From Stutzerimonas zhaodongensis (lineage in GTDB: Bacteria > Pseudomonadota > Gammaproteobacteria > Pseudomonadales > Pseudomonadaceae): a DNA stretch of 64,000 nucleotides. The translations under genes and the position numbers were made by a program. The DNA lies in the NCBI RefSeq assembly GCF_003696365.1, contig NZ_RFFM01000001.1, positions 1,193,852 to 1,257,851 of the forward strand. The letters are read 5' to 3'. The notes below the pieces were generated by a model that did not search any database, was not told the DNA's origin, and saw only the letters and a list, made by a program, of their open reading frames with translations. This document shows, one piece after another, positions 1 to 10,101 of the stretch (positions within the stretch are counted from its first letter, which is position 1; each line of letters opens with the position of its first letter).

Positions 1-1558
<1,558 letters not shown>

Positions 1559-1572
1559 TCAATCGGGCGCTA

Positions 1573-1587
1573 CGTGTAACGTACACG
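1573..1587. promoter_or_regulatory. Short inverted repeat upstream of fadH
   Basis: CGTGTA-acg-TACACG is a perfect 6-bp inverted repeat with a 3-bp spacer, 24 bp upstream of the fadH start in the 226-bp divergent region. It could be an operator, for example for the nearby AraC-type regulator. Short palindromes also arise by chance, so the call is weak. Confidence 0.25.
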
Positions 1588-1775
1588 CCGGCCATCGGTA
1601 GTATCGCCACGCCTCTGCGGGCTGTGGTCGTGGTCGTGGTGAAGCGAAGATAAACAGCCTAACCGGCACGCTCAATGATCGAAAGTTACAACTGAATGAC
1701 CTTATCGAGCAAAAGTCCTTGGCTAGCGATTCCTCCATCGCTAGTCTTTGAGCTCCATCCTCTTACGCTTCGGTC

Positions 1776-2780
1776 ATGCGCACCCATAGTAAATACATCG
1801 GCTTGATCCTCATCGCGCTGGCCGCCCTCCTCATATATCTGGACTGGACGGCTGACCGTCGAAGCGGTCCGTTGCTATCAGATCTGCGCACACTGCCTAT
1901 CGAAATGCATGGAGAGGCCGGTGAGCACGGGAATCTGCTCGCTATCGAGACCCGCCTCATGCCTGCCGATTATCAAAGCCGAGAGCGTCTTAGCCTCAAG
2001 TTCACCACATATCTTGATCAGGCCCGTGATGCTGGTCTGCTAAGCCCACGCACTGTAGTAGTGCTGCCGGAGCACGTCGGCACCGGCCTCTTCGCGCTGG
2101 GTGAGAAACCAGAGGTCCAGCAGGCACGCACACTCCGTGACGCCATGCAGTGGATGGCGCTGAGCAATCCCTGGGACTATTTACGGGCTTTACGGGGCAA
2201 TAAGGGAGATGACCGCCGTACAGAGGCGGCTCTGAGGTTCAAGGGTGAGCAAATGGCTGAGGATTACCAGCTCATATTTGGCAACCTCGCTCGTGAATAC
2301 GGCATCACGCTTGTCGCAGGCACCATAGTTCTACCCGAGCCTCGTCTAGAGGACGGTCGACTGAAAACACGAAAGGGTTCTCTCCGTCAGATCAGCCTTG
2401 GCTTTGGCCCTGGCGGCGAACCGTTTGGATCACTGCACTACAAATCAACGCTCAACAACTACGAACGCCGCTATAGCGTTCCAATCCAATCGCCTCCTTT
2501 GGCGGTAGCCACGCCAGCTGGCCGGTTAGCGGTGATGATTGGCTGTGATGGCTACCGCCTTACACCCCCACCCGACGCAGAATTGCTCGCCATCGTAGGC
2601 GCACCCGACGATCCAGCGAGTGCATGCGGGGCTGAGACGCTGGTCTCGGGTCTGCCGCGGGTAGAGGTGCGCACGCTCGGACTGCCATGGAATCTGATTG
2701 GATCGCCACACCGGCCGATGCATCACCACCACACCACGCCGGTTCGACTGCACAACCTTTGGTTGCCGGAGCGACCATGA
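1776..2780 (+). CDS. Membrane-anchored carbon-nitrogen hydrolase (nitrilase-fold) protein
   Basis: A 334-residue protein. One hydrophobic segment at residues 8-22 suggests an N-terminal membrane anchor or signal, with the catalytic domain outside the cytoplasm. The nitrilase-superfamily triad seems present: Glu99 in VVLPEHVG, Lys223 in SLHYKST and Cys257 in AVMIGCDG. The substrate is unknown; apolipoprotein N-acyltransferase shares the fold but has many more membrane segments. The stop overlaps the start of the AraC-type gene by 4 bp (ATGA), so the two are probably cotranscribed. From memory, P. aeruginosa has the same fadH1 / hypothetical / regulator trio (PA3092-PA3094), which suggests a conserved fatty-acyl-related module. 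Confidence 0.7.
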   Translation: MRTHSKYIGLILIALAALLIYLDWTADRRSGPLLSDLRTLPIEMHGEAGEHGNLLAIETRLMPADYQSRERLSLKFTTYLDQARDAGLLSPRTVVVLPEHVGTGLFALGEKPEVQQARTLRDAMQWMALSNPWDYLRALRGNKGDDRRTEAALRFKGEQMAEDYQLIFGNLAREYGITLVAGTIVLPEPRLEDGRLKTRKGSLRQISLGFGPGGEPFGSLHYKSTLNNYERRYSVPIQSPPLAVATPAGRLAVMIGCDGYRLTPPPDAELLAIVGAPDDPASACGAETLVSGLPRVEVRTLGLPWNLIGSPHRPMHHHHTTPVRLHNLWLPERP

Positions 2781-3814
2781 CTCGACAGCGGGTGCGCCTC
2801 GGCGACCTATCGGTTGGGTTCGTGCATAGCCTGAGCAGTGCGCTGTTGCAGCGCCAGATCGACCCGCACCCGCTTCTGGAAGGCTATGGTCTCGATCTCG
2901 CTAGGCTTTCAGAGCCGCATGCCAGGCTGTCCATACCTCGCTATATGCGGCTTGGGCACGCGGCAATCCAACTGACGGGCGAACCAAGTTTGGGCTTGGA
3001 AATGGGCCGACTGCGCAAATCCGGCCATATGGGTCTGGTTGGCGTGACGTCCGCCCAAGCCCCTACAGTACGGGAGGCGGCTCGCACCCTGATCCGCTTC
3101 GAGCCCCTGTATGCAACCAATTACCGGGGTGCCTCGAGCTTTCTTGAAGATGCCCATGGCGCTTGGTTGCGGTTCTATTCGATCAGCCCCTACAACAGCT
3201 ATAACCGGTTCGTAGTAGACACGGTGCTTGCCAGCTGGATCACCCAGTTGAGCGCTATCGCCGCTCAGCCGCTGTATCCAGCCACGGTCCAGATCGAGTT
3301 CGACCGGCCCGAATACGCGCCATGCTATGAGACAGTCTTCGAACGAGCCCCGGAGTTCGGCGCCGAGCACAATCAGCTCAGGCTGAACCAGGCCACACTG
3401 GCACTACGGAATCCGGAGCACTGTCCCGGTACGTGGAGGCAATTGCTGGAACTGTGTGAGGCGGAGCTGCAACAGCGAACCCGCACACATAGGCTAAGCG
3501 AGCGCGTTACCCAGCTGCTCGGCCCGTTGCTCAAAGGGCAAGAGCCGGACTTGACGCAGATTGCTGCAAAACTGCAGCTGCCTCCCTGGACTTTGCGCCG
3601 CAAGTTGACTGAAGAAGGCACCAGCTACCGCACGATTCTCAACGACACTCGACGCGACCTGGCTACCGCGTACATTCGAGATACGGAACTGGCCTTCGGT
3701 GAAATCGCCTGGCTGCTGGGCTTCTCATCAGCAGAGGCATTTCAACGCGCCTTCAAACGTTGGAATCACTCAACACCCGGCGACTATCGAAGAGCGCAGC
3801 GCCGGGTCGATTGA
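2777..3814 (+). CDS. AraC-family transcriptional regulator with arabinose-binding-like N-terminal domain
   Basis: A 345-residue regulator of the OruR/ArgR-like AraC subgroup. The N-terminal ligand domain (about residues 20-200) is followed by the double helix-turn-helix at 240-340: LTQIAAKLQLPPWTLRRKL for the first helix pair and FGEIAWLLGFSSAEAFQRAF for the second. The ATG at 2777 overlaps the previous stop in an ATGA arrangement and is preferred over a longer in-frame start at 2687 inside the upstream gene. Its neighbours (FadH and a C-N hydrolase) suggest that it controls a lipid or fatty-acyl catabolic function. The inducer is unknown. Confidence 0.9.
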   Translation: MTRQRVRLGDLSVGFVHSLSSALLQRQIDPHPLLEGYGLDLARLSEPHARLSIPRYMRLGHAAIQLTGEPSLGLEMGRLRKSGHMGLVGVTSAQAPTVREAARTLIRFEPLYATNYRGASSFLEDAHGAWLRFYSISPYNSYNRFVVDTVLASWITQLSAIAAQPLYPATVQIEFDRPEYAPCYETVFERAPEFGAEHNQLRLNQATLALRNPEHCPGTWRQLLELCEAELQQRTRTHRLSERVTQLLGPLLKGQEPDLTQIAAKLQLPPWTLRRKLTEEGTSYRTILNDTRRDLATAYIRDTELAFGEIAWLLGFSSAEAFQRAFKRWNHSTPGDYRRAQRRVD

Positions 3815-3818
3815 TCGA

Positions 3819-3905
3819 CTAAAGCTCGAAAGCGTCTTCAGCAGGTTCTGGGCAGTCGTGTTCGGCGGCATGCCATTCGAGAATTTCGTCTTGATACTCA
3901 TCCAT
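3819..3905 (-). CDS. Possible 28-residue acidic small protein
   Basis: A short ORF beginning MDEYQDEILEWHAAEHDC and ending in an acidic tail (PEPAEDAFEL). A GAGGT Shine-Dalgarno-like sequence lies about 8 bases before the ATG at 3905; an in-frame ATG at 3920 would add five residues. It sits downstream of the bd oxidase small-protein gene on the same strand, about 190 bp away. No family is recognised. Support is limited to the ribosome site, normal codon choice and position. Confidence 0.4.
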   Translation of the reverse strand: MDEYQDEILEWHAAEHDCPEPAEDAFEL

Positions 3906-4095
3906 GGGAAAGTACCTCATGTTGTGGTCTACCGAGGGTAAACAAGGTCCATGCCAAGAACGCTAACTCGGTCACATGAAGAAAACATGACCCGCTGCGC
4001 CAATTGCGATAAAACCTTGATAAACCAAGCTTCGATCTAGCACAACGCGCCCAAACGCCGCAGTGCCAGGTGCTGCATTCCAGGGCCTCCCGAGG

Positions 4096-4254
4096 CTATG
4101 GGGCAGCGAGCCCGGCGGCAGTCATGAACTGGCGAAGAAGCCAGGCGATCACACCCAGGGCCAGCACACTGGCAGACCAGATAAACACTAGCCAAGTCAT
4201 GCGTTTCCACAGCGGCTTGGTATTGGATGCACTGCTTTCGTGCTCTTCAGACAT
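4096..4254 (-). CDS. DUF2474-type small membrane protein of the bd oxidase operon
   Basis: A 52-residue protein starting MSEEHESSASNTKPLWKRM. It has one transmembrane helix (about residues 20-42, containing WLVFIWSASVLALGVIAWLL) and a short C-terminal tail. It begins 24 bp downstream of the cioB stop on the same strand. DUF2474 proteins are known as small companions of bd-type oxidases, comparable in position to CydX; a role in oxidase assembly or stability is inferred. Confidence 0.8.
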   Translation of the reverse strand: MSEEHESSASNTKPLWKRMTWLVFIWSASVLALGVIAWLLRQFMTAAGLAAP

Positions 4255-4278
4255 AAAGGGCTCCATGGCGAAGACGGC

Positions 4279-5292
4279 TCAGTGGTAGCCATCTTCTGCG
4301 CTGACCTTGCCGCGAAAGACGTAATAGCTCCACGCGGTATACATCAGAATCAGTGGAATGATCAGCAGTGCCCCGACCAGAGTGAACCCCTGACTTTGAG
4401 GTGGCGCGGCCGCCTCCCAGATACTGACCGATGGTGGAATGATGTTTGGCCATAGACTGATGCCCAGGCCGCTGTAGCCAAGGAAGATCAGTGCCAGGGT
4501 AAAAAGGAACGGCGAGTAGTGAGCATAACGGGCGATCGACCGGAGCAAGCCAACAGTACATATGATGACCAGAATCGGTACCGGCATGAACAGGAACAGG
4601 TTTGGCGTGCTGAACCAGCGCTCGGCAATATCAGGGTGCGTCAACGGTGTCCAGATGCTTACGATGCCGGTCACCGCCAGCACTGCCCATACCAATGGGA
4701 TGCCGATGTCGTGCATGCGCTTTTGCAGGTCCCCAGCGGTTTTCATGATCAGCCAGGTGCATCCCAGCAAGGCATAAGCGACGATCAGGGCGAGCCCGCA
4801 GAAGACCGAGAACGGCGTCAGCCAGTCCAGCGGTCCGCCGGCGTAAGCACGGTCAACGACCGGAAATCCGTGGATGAAGGCTCCCAGCGCCACGCCTTGG
4901 AAGAAGGTCGCGGCTAGCGAACCGCCGACGAAGGCTTTATCCCAGATGTGCTGACGCGCAACGCTGGCCTTGAAGCGGAACTCGAACGCTACGCCTCTGA
5001 AGATCAGCCCCATCAACATGAAGATGATGGGCAAGTACAAGGCAGACAGAATGACTGAATAGGCCAATGGGAAGGCGGCAAAAAGACCCGCCCCCCCCAG
5101 CACCAGCCAGGTTTCGTTGCCGTCCCAGATAGGCGCAACAGTATTCATCGCAACGTCGCGCTCGGACGTATCGGCCAGAAACGGGAAGAGAATGCCGATA
5201 CCCAGGTCAAAGCCGTCCATTACGACGTACATCATGATGCCGAAGATGATGATGACGGCCCAGATCAGCGAAAGATCAACACCCATATTCAA
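4279..5292 (-). CDS. cioB: Cytochrome bd-type (cyanide-insensitive) ubiquinol oxidase subunit II
   Basis: A 337-residue multi-pass inner-membrane protein of the CydB/CioB family, partner of subunit I in quinol oxidation and oxygen reduction. Recognisable sections are the N-terminal helix with GIMMYVVMDGFDLGIGILFPF, the conserved WDGNETWLVLGGAGLFAAFP loop and helix pairs through the C terminus. Its ATG overlaps the cioA stop by 4 bases, so translation is coupled. The gene order cioA-cioB-DUF2474 is a single minus-strand operon. Confidence 0.95.
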   Translation of the reverse strand: MNMGVDLSLIWAVIIIFGIMMYVVMDGFDLGIGILFPFLADTSERDVAMNTVAPIWDGNETWLVLGGAGLFAAFPLAYSVILSALYLPIIFMLMGLIFRGVAFEFRFKASVARQHIWDKAFVGGSLAATFFQGVALGAFIHGFPVVDRAYAGGPLDWLTPFSVFCGLALIVAYALLGCTWLIMKTAGDLQKRMHDIGIPLVWAVLAVTGIVSIWTPLTHPDIAERWFSTPNLFLFMPVPILVIICTVGLLRSIARYAHYSPFLFTLALIFLGYSGLGISLWPNIIPPSVSIWEAAAPPQSQGFTLVGALLIIPLILMYTAWSYYVFRGKVSAEDGYH

Positions 5293-6728
5293 TTCCTCTC
5301 GCCCAGTTGATCGCCATGGTCATGGGGCATTGCCTCGTCGGCGGCCGAAAGCGGCCGCATGGGCGTACGTTTCTCACCAGGCCCGCCTGCACCCTTCTCA
5401 TTACCCTCGTTAATCACGGGCCCCTTGGCTATCAACCGCAACACGTATACGAAGCCAATGCCAAACACCGCGAAGTAGATGAGTACGAACATCGCGAGCG
5501 TCAGCCCCAGCTGGCCAGCACCGTGATTCGAAACAGCGTCCGAGGTGCGCATCAGGCCGTAGATCACCCAAGGCTGACGGCCGATTTCAGTTGTGAACCA
5601 GCCTGCCAGAATCGCGATGATGCCCGAAGGCCCCATGACCAATGCCAGACTCAGGAACGGTCGCGAAGTGAAAAGATTGCCTCCACGCCTTAGCCAAAGG
5701 CTCCAGAGACCGGTAAAAATCATCAGGAATCCAAGCGCAACCATGATCCGGAACGTCCAGAACACGATGGTTGAATTGGGCCTGTCCTCAGGCGGGAAAT
5801 CTTTCAGAGCCGGAATGGGCTCAGTCAGGCTGTGCTTGAGGATAAGACTTCCAAGGTAAGGGATCTCGATCTTGTAACGAGTTTCCTCACGCTCCATGTC
5901 AGGCCAGCCGAAAAGTATCAGCGGCGTAGGCTCACCCGAGGAGTTGTCCCAATGCCCTTCCATCGCGGCAATCTTTGCAGGCTGATGCTCCAGAGTATTC
6001 AGGCCGTGGAAGTCACCGACTACTGCTTGAAGCGGCGCCACTATCAGTGCCATCCACATCGCCATTGAAAGCATCTTTCGAACGGCAGGGTTGTCATTCC
6101 CACGGAGCAAATGCCAAGCAGCTGAAGCGCCGACCATGAATGCCGTCGCGAGGAAGGCAGCAATTGCCATGTGAGTCAGACGGTAAGGGAAAGATGGGTT
6201 GAACACGATGGCAAACCAATCGACCGGCACCACAATCCCATCAATGATCTCGTGGCCCTGTGGCGTATGCATCCAGCTGTTGGATGCAAGGATCCAGAAC
6301 GTCGAAATCAAGGTTCCGACTGCCACCATCAAGGTCGAGAAAAAGTGCAATCCTGGACCAACACGGTTCCAACCAAACAACATGACGCCCAGAAAACCGG
6401 CCTCAAGGAAGAAGGCGGTTAGAACTTCGTACGCCAGCAGGGGGCCTGTCACGCTGCCCGCAAACTCGGAAAATGCGCTCCAGTTGGTACCGAACTGGTA
6501 GGCCATGACAATTCCGGAGACCACACCCATGCCGAAGTTGACCGCAAAGATCTTCAACCAGAAGTGATAGAGATCGCGATAAACCTGACGCTTGGTCTTT
6601 AGCCACAACCCTTCCAGCACAGCGAGAAAGCTCGCCAGGCCGATGGTGATCGCCGGAAAGATGATGTGAAAGGAAATGGTAAAAGCGAATTGGATCCGCG
6701 CAAGCTCGAGAGCTTCCAAACCGAACAT
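5289..6728 (-). CDS. cioA: Cytochrome bd-type (cyanide-insensitive) ubiquinol oxidase subunit I
   Basis: A 479-residue heme-binding subunit that oxidises quinol. The conserved GRQPWVIYGLMRTSDAVS stretch near the C terminus and the N-terminal ARIQFAFTISFHIIFPA helix with heme-ligand His are visible. At 479 residues it is shorter than E. coli CydA (about 520), which fits the short Q-loop CioA type common in Pseudomonas. The ATG at 6728 (MFGLEALELARIQ) is chosen because GAGGGG lies 7 bases upstream; a longer ORF reading starts at 6872. The C-terminal tail is hydrophilic and His/Asp-rich. Confidence 0.95.
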   Translation of the reverse strand: MFGLEALELARIQFAFTISFHIIFPAITIGLASFLAVLEGLWLKTKRQVYRDLYHFWLKIFAVNFGMGVVSGIVMAYQFGTNWSAFSEFAGSVTGPLLAYEVLTAFFLEAGFLGVMLFGWNRVGPGLHFFSTLMVAVGTLISTFWILASNSWMHTPQGHEIIDGIVVPVDWFAIVFNPSFPYRLTHMAIAAFLATAFMVGASAAWHLLRGNDNPAVRKMLSMAMWMALIVAPLQAVVGDFHGLNTLEHQPAKIAAMEGHWDNSSGEPTPLILFGWPDMEREETRYKIEIPYLGSLILKHSLTEPIPALKDFPPEDRPNSTIVFWTFRIMVALGFLMIFTGLWSLWLRRGGNLFTSRPFLSLALVMGPSGIIAILAGWFTTEIGRQPWVIYGLMRTSDAVSNHGAGQLGLTLAMFVLIYFAVFGIGFVYVLRLIAKGPVINEGNEKGAGGPGEKRTPMRPLSAADEAMPHDHGDQLGERN

Positions 6729-7021
6729 TAACAACCCCTCGTCTGTTAGCGCCTGCACCTGGCTTGTCATTAAGTCACGCATTACTGACAGCAAGATAAC
6801 CCAAGGGTGCAGCGGGCAGCCGCTACAGGATGACGCAGGCAGCTTTAACAAATCGCTTCGGCCAGGCAGCAAACCTTACAGATGGCAGGCAGAGTAGTTA
6901 TTCAAGGTTGCACGACAGCCCAGCTCAACATCATGCGGTGCTTCGTTATGCGACCATCATTTTCAGCTACCGAGCCAGTCAAGCTTACTGCCTGCCGGGC
7001 TCGATGATGAAGACGGGTGTA
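6729..7021. other. Intergenic region upstream of cioAB
   Basis: This 293-bp stretch between cioA and the chemoreceptor stop must hold the cioAB promoter. I found no clear ANR box (TTGAT-N4-ATCAA) or strong hairpin in it. Confidence 0.5.
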
Positions 7022-8659
7022 TCAGCTGCGAAAGTAACCGACTTTCCGGTTCAGCTCGTGAGCGAGCGCGGTTAGATCTCGGCTGGAGGCGGCGACCTGA
7101 TTAGCGGCAGCGGAGCTCGTTACCGCTGAATCATGGATACGCGTCACGCTTTGATTGACCTCCTCTGCCACTGCGCTCTGCTCTTCGGAGGCCGTTGCGA
7201 TCTGAGCATTCATTTCGTTGATTGAGCCAACCTCCTGCCGGATCATCGCCAAAGCGTTTTCAGCCTCCAGGGTTTGCTCAACGGTTTTCTGAGCCATTCG
7301 CTTGCTTGACTGCATGACATCAACCGCCCTGCCAGCGCCGGCTTGCAACGACGCGATCATTTCGCTGATCTCTCTGGAAGACTGCTGAGTACGATTGGCG
7401 AGTGAGCGCACCTCGTCGGCGACTACCGCGAATCCGCGCCCATGTTCTCCAGCGCGTGCCGCCTCGATAGCGGCATTCAACGCGAGCAGGTTGGTCTGTT
7501 CAGCGATAGCTGTAATGACCTGCAGGATCTTCTCGATATTGCCGCTTTCCTCAGAGACACGGCTCACAGTCTTGGTAGCTTGCTCAAGCACCCTGGCAAG
7601 TTCGTGGATCGAAATAGCCGTTGCACCCACTACGCGATTACCTGCTTCGACCTGCTCCTCAGCGCTCTTCGCTGCGGTAGCTGCACGAGCGGCAAAACTC
7701 GCGACTTCGCTGACTGTCGCTGCCATCTGATTGATAGCGGTCGCAACCTGCTCGGCTTCCGCAGACTGATGTTGGATCTGCTGATTGCTGTTGGCCGAGG
7801 AAGTGAGCAGCTCCCCCGAGGCAGTGCCCAGCCCATCCGCAGCGGTACGCACCTCAGTAATGATACCGGTCAAGCGGCTGGCCATCTTCGCGGTAGCCCC
7901 CATGACGCTGTCTGGGTAGTCGGTGGCAATGACCTGAGTCAGGTCGCCGTCAGCGAGGTTACCGATGACACGCGCTACCTCATCGGGCTCAGCTCCAAGG
8001 GTCGAACGCAGCTTGCGGATGATCAGCACCGCGATCAGGGCGCCCAAAAGAACGGCAGCGCCAGTAACCGCAATGATGAGCGTAAGAAATCCGCTCGCAG
8101 TATCACGCACGACCGCCACATCTTCGTTGATTCCACGCTCCTGATGGTCGATGAACGCATTGATCAGCCGCAGCCACTCGGTATAGGCCCCAGCGACATT
8201 TTCCAGAAGGAAGGCATGTGCCCGTTCCGAGCCTTGGGCGAAGCGCAGCTCGACCACTTGACGTGTCAGATCGTTGGTCTTCGTCTCAATGGCATCGATC
8301 TGCGCCATCAACCGCTGCTCCTCTGAGTCGGCAGAGGGCTGGGCAAGCATGGCCTTCATCAGTATTGCAGAGTCGGCATAAAGCTTCGCAAGACGTTCAA
8401 TTTCCGCGACTTGGCTGCGGGCGAGCGTAACGTCGGCAGCACTCACGGCATCGCGTACTGCAATCGCACGGTCATGCACGCTGCCTCTGAAGTTAATCGC
8501 GTAACGCTGCTTCTGCCCCGCCTGAGTACTGATGCTGTTCATAGTCCGATCGATGACGTCGACCTTGAACGCACTGACCATTGCGACCACTACCATCATC
8601 GCCAGGATGACAAAGAAACCCAGACCTAAGCGCTTTGATACTGACATCTGATTGTTCAT
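7022..8659 (-). CDS. Methyl-accepting chemotaxis protein (4HB sensor, HAMP, MCP signalling domain)
   Basis: A 545-residue transmembrane chemoreceptor. TM1 is at about residues 10-30, followed by a four-helix-bundle periplasmic sensor with [20 protein letters not shown]2 is at about 190-215 ([20 protein letters not shown]), followed by HAMP and a cytoplasmic coiled coil with the highly conserved tip [18 protein letters not shown]. There is no C-terminal CheR-binding pentapeptide: it ends [13 protein letters not shown] lies 5 bases before the ATG. The ligand is unknown. A large inverted repeat 78-121 bp upstream suggests dedicated transcriptional control. Confidence 0.95.
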   Translation of the reverse strand: MNNQMSVSKRLGLGFFVILAMMVVVAMVSAFKVDVIDRTMNSISTQAGQKQRYAINFRGSVHDRAIAVRDAVSAADVTLARSQVAEIERLAKLYADSAILMKAMLAQPSADSEEQRLMAQIDAIETKTNDLTRQVVELRFAQGSERAHAFLLENVAGAYTEWLRLINAFIDHQERGINEDVAVVRDTASGFLTLIIAVTGAAVLLGALIAVLIIRKLRSTLGAEPDEVARVIGNLADGDLTQVIATDYPDSVMGATAKMASRLTGIITEVRTAADGLGTASGELLTSSANSNQQIQHQSAEAEQVATAINQMAATVSEVASFAARAATAAKSAEEQVEAGNRVVGATAISIHELARVLEQATKTVSRVSEESGNIEKILQVITAIAEQTNLLALNAAIEAARAGEHGRGFAVVADEVRSLANRTQQSSREISEMIASLQAGAGRAVDVMQSSKRMAQKTVEQTLEAENALAMIRQEVGSINEMNAQIATASEEQSAVAEEVNQSVTRIHDSAVTSSAAANQVAASSRDLTALAHELNRKVGYFRS

Positions 8660-8736
8660 TGATCCTATCTCCGGAGCCTCGCTGCGACGCAGCCAGTGCA
8701 GTAGCGATTGCAGGACCAGATATGTCCGCCCGCCGC

Positions 8737-8780
8737 AACTTATACAGATAATGTCACAATGACATTATGTTGTACAAGTT
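8737..8780. promoter_or_regulatory. Nested 44-bp palindrome upstream of the chemoreceptor gene
   Basis: The core ATAATGTCA-caa-TGACATTAT is a perfect 9-bp inverted repeat (8748-8768). It is flanked by AACTTATACA and TGTACAAGTT, which are complementary at 9 of 10 positions, with one and two unpaired bases between the arms. It lies 78 bp upstream of the chemoreceptor ATG. The AT-rich symmetry is typical of a dimeric repressor site rather than a terminator. The binding protein is unknown. Confidence 0.6.
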
Positions 8781-8981
8781 TGCCGGGGGAATTCAGATAA
8801 ACAGTCGAGAACAGGCCTACTCAACCCGCAGCGAATGCGAGAGACGCCGATACAGCATCGTCTCGATCAGTTTTTGTATAGGTTTATGAAAATCGACTGA
8901 GCGCAAACAAGCGCCATGATGTCGTGGGCCAAACGACCAGGAAGAGAAGCGGAGGGGTAATCAGGAAGTGCTGAAACGAAA

Positions 8982-9002
8982 AAAGCGGCCGTTGGCCGCT
9001 TT
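8982..9002 (-). terminator. Rho-independent terminator of tRNA-Asp
   Basis: A perfect 9-bp stem AAAGCGGCC / GGCCGCTTT with a 3-base loop. On the minus strand it is followed by a run of six Ts, and it lies 38 bp beyond the tRNA 3' end. Confidence 0.88.
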
Positions 9003-9039
9003 CTCGAAGCTCCTTCGAATTGAATCAAAGGAAAATGTG

Positions 9040-9116
9040 TGGCGCAGCGGACGGGACTCGAACCCGCGACCCCCGGCGTGACAGGCCGGTATTCTAACCG
9101 ACTGAACTACCGCTGC
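9040..9116 (-). tRNA. tRNA-Asp (anticodon GTC)
   Basis: A 77-nt cloverleaf with an encoded 3' CCA. The acceptor stem GCAGCGG pairs with CCGCTGC; the D-arm contains GTAGTTCAGTCGGTTAGAAT; the anticodon loop CTGTCAC carries GTC; the T-arm is GCGGGTTCGAGTCCCGT. It closely matches the bacterial tRNA-Asp consensus. It is a single copy here, followed by a strong terminator. Confidence 0.98.
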
Positions 9117-9462
9117 GCGTCGGCCGGACTTTCGTCCGATTCGCAAGGCCTGCGATTTGCAGCAGCTAATTGTTTCCAGTTAGCTCGTCGCCTTGCGAGG
9201 CGCGAAATTTACGCATCCCCCTGAACCAAGTCAACAGGTCAACGACATTTTTGTGAAAAAAATAGCGGCCAGTTGAAATCAATGACAGGACCGGCAGTCC
9301 GCCGGGCACCTTTTGCCGCAAAAACAGTCATTTGCACTGGTATATTCAGGTGCTTCTTTGTCATGGTCCAGGTCTAAACTGCACAGGTCGCCTATTGTTC
9401 TCAAATGCCTTGCGCAACATGGCGATACGACCATCATAATTTGGCCACACGGAGTGCCTAGC
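9117..9462. other. 346-bp region between tRNA-Asp and gspC
   Basis: It should contain the divergent promoters of the tRNA and of gspCD. An ORF reading continues upstream of gspC from 9313 through this stretch but looks non-coding (no SD, no secretion signal). I see no other feature. Confidence 0.45.
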
Positions 9463-10098
9463 TTGGCTTCCCCCGCAGCGTTGCAGAAAGTCCGCCAGCA
9501 TGCGCCACTGATCCTCAGCGCAGCCATAGTTGTGCTTTTCGGCTTTTATCTTGCCGGGCAAATCGGCGCTTGGATGCAATTGACTCAACCTGCGCCTGCC
9601 GCATCTGCAGATAATGCCCAGCCGGCCGGCGTTGCGCCTGACTTGCAACGCATGGAGGGCCTCTTCGGCAGCCCAGCATCTTCCAGCCAAAACTATGCGG
9701 CGGGCGAATCAAGTTCTAACCTCACCCTACTAGGCAGCTTCGTCCATGCCGACCCGGCCAAATCGAAAGCAATTATCCAGGTGAGCGGCTCGCCTCCTCA
9801 GCTCTTTCAGATCGAACAGCAATTGGATACTGGCCTGCGCCTGCACAGCGTTCATCCTGATCGGGTAGAAATAGCGCGCGGCGGGCGCATCGAAACGTTG
9901 CATTTCCCCAGCGTGCGCTCCGCCTCGGCGATCCAGGACAACCTGCCGGACTACAGTGAATCTGCGGACATGGAATACTCAGACCCGCAAGCGGAGATGC
10001 TTCAGCAGCAGATGGAAGCGCTTCGCCAACAAATGGAAGGAACGACCGCCCCTTCCGACAACATGCCCTCCGATGAACAGCCCACGGAAGACGACTGA
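9463..10098 (+). CDS. gspC: Type II secretion system inner-membrane protein GspC (XcpP-like)
   Basis: A 211-residue bitopic protein that would link the inner-membrane platform to the secretin. A TM helix lies at about residues 15-33 (LILSAAIVVLFGFYLAGQIG). The periplasmic homology region at 75-150 includes SNLTLLGSFVHADPAKSKAI. A Gln-rich coiled coil (MLQQQMEALRQQMEG) and an acidic tail replace the PDZ domain, as in XcpP. The TTG at 9463 is chosen because GGAG lies 8 bases upstream and the TM helix is then correctly placed near the N terminus. It is followed directly by gspD. No other gsp/xcp gene is in the window. Confidence 0.88.
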   Translation: MASPAALQKVRQHAPLILSAAIVVLFGFYLAGQIGAWMQLTQPAPAASADNAQPAGVAPDLQRMEGLFGSPASSSQNYAAGESSSNLTLLGSFVHADPAKSKAIIQVSGSPPQLFQIEQQLDTGLRLHSVHPDRVEIARGGRIETLHFPSVRSASAIQDNLPDYSESADMEYSDPQAEMLQQQMEALRQQMEGTTAPSDNMPSDEQPTEDD

Positions 10099-10101
10099 CC
10101 G

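Larger units (their letters stand above)
8660..9039. other. 380-bp non-coding stretch between chemoreceptor and tRNA-Asp
   Basis: It contains the 44-bp palindrome at 8737-8780 and the tRNA terminator at 8982-9002. The middle (8781-8975) shows no credible ORF or RNA gene to me. Confidence 0.5.

Noticed and set aside
2511-2520. GGCGGTAGCC, an ops-like core inside the nitrilase-like gene
   Set aside because: It is within coding sequence, far from any polysaccharide gene, and shows that the short core alone arises by chance.
9313-9462. N-terminal extension of gspC from an upstream TTG
   Set aside because: It would move the membrane helix far from the N terminus and lacks an SD; the TTG at 9463 has GGAG at good spacing.
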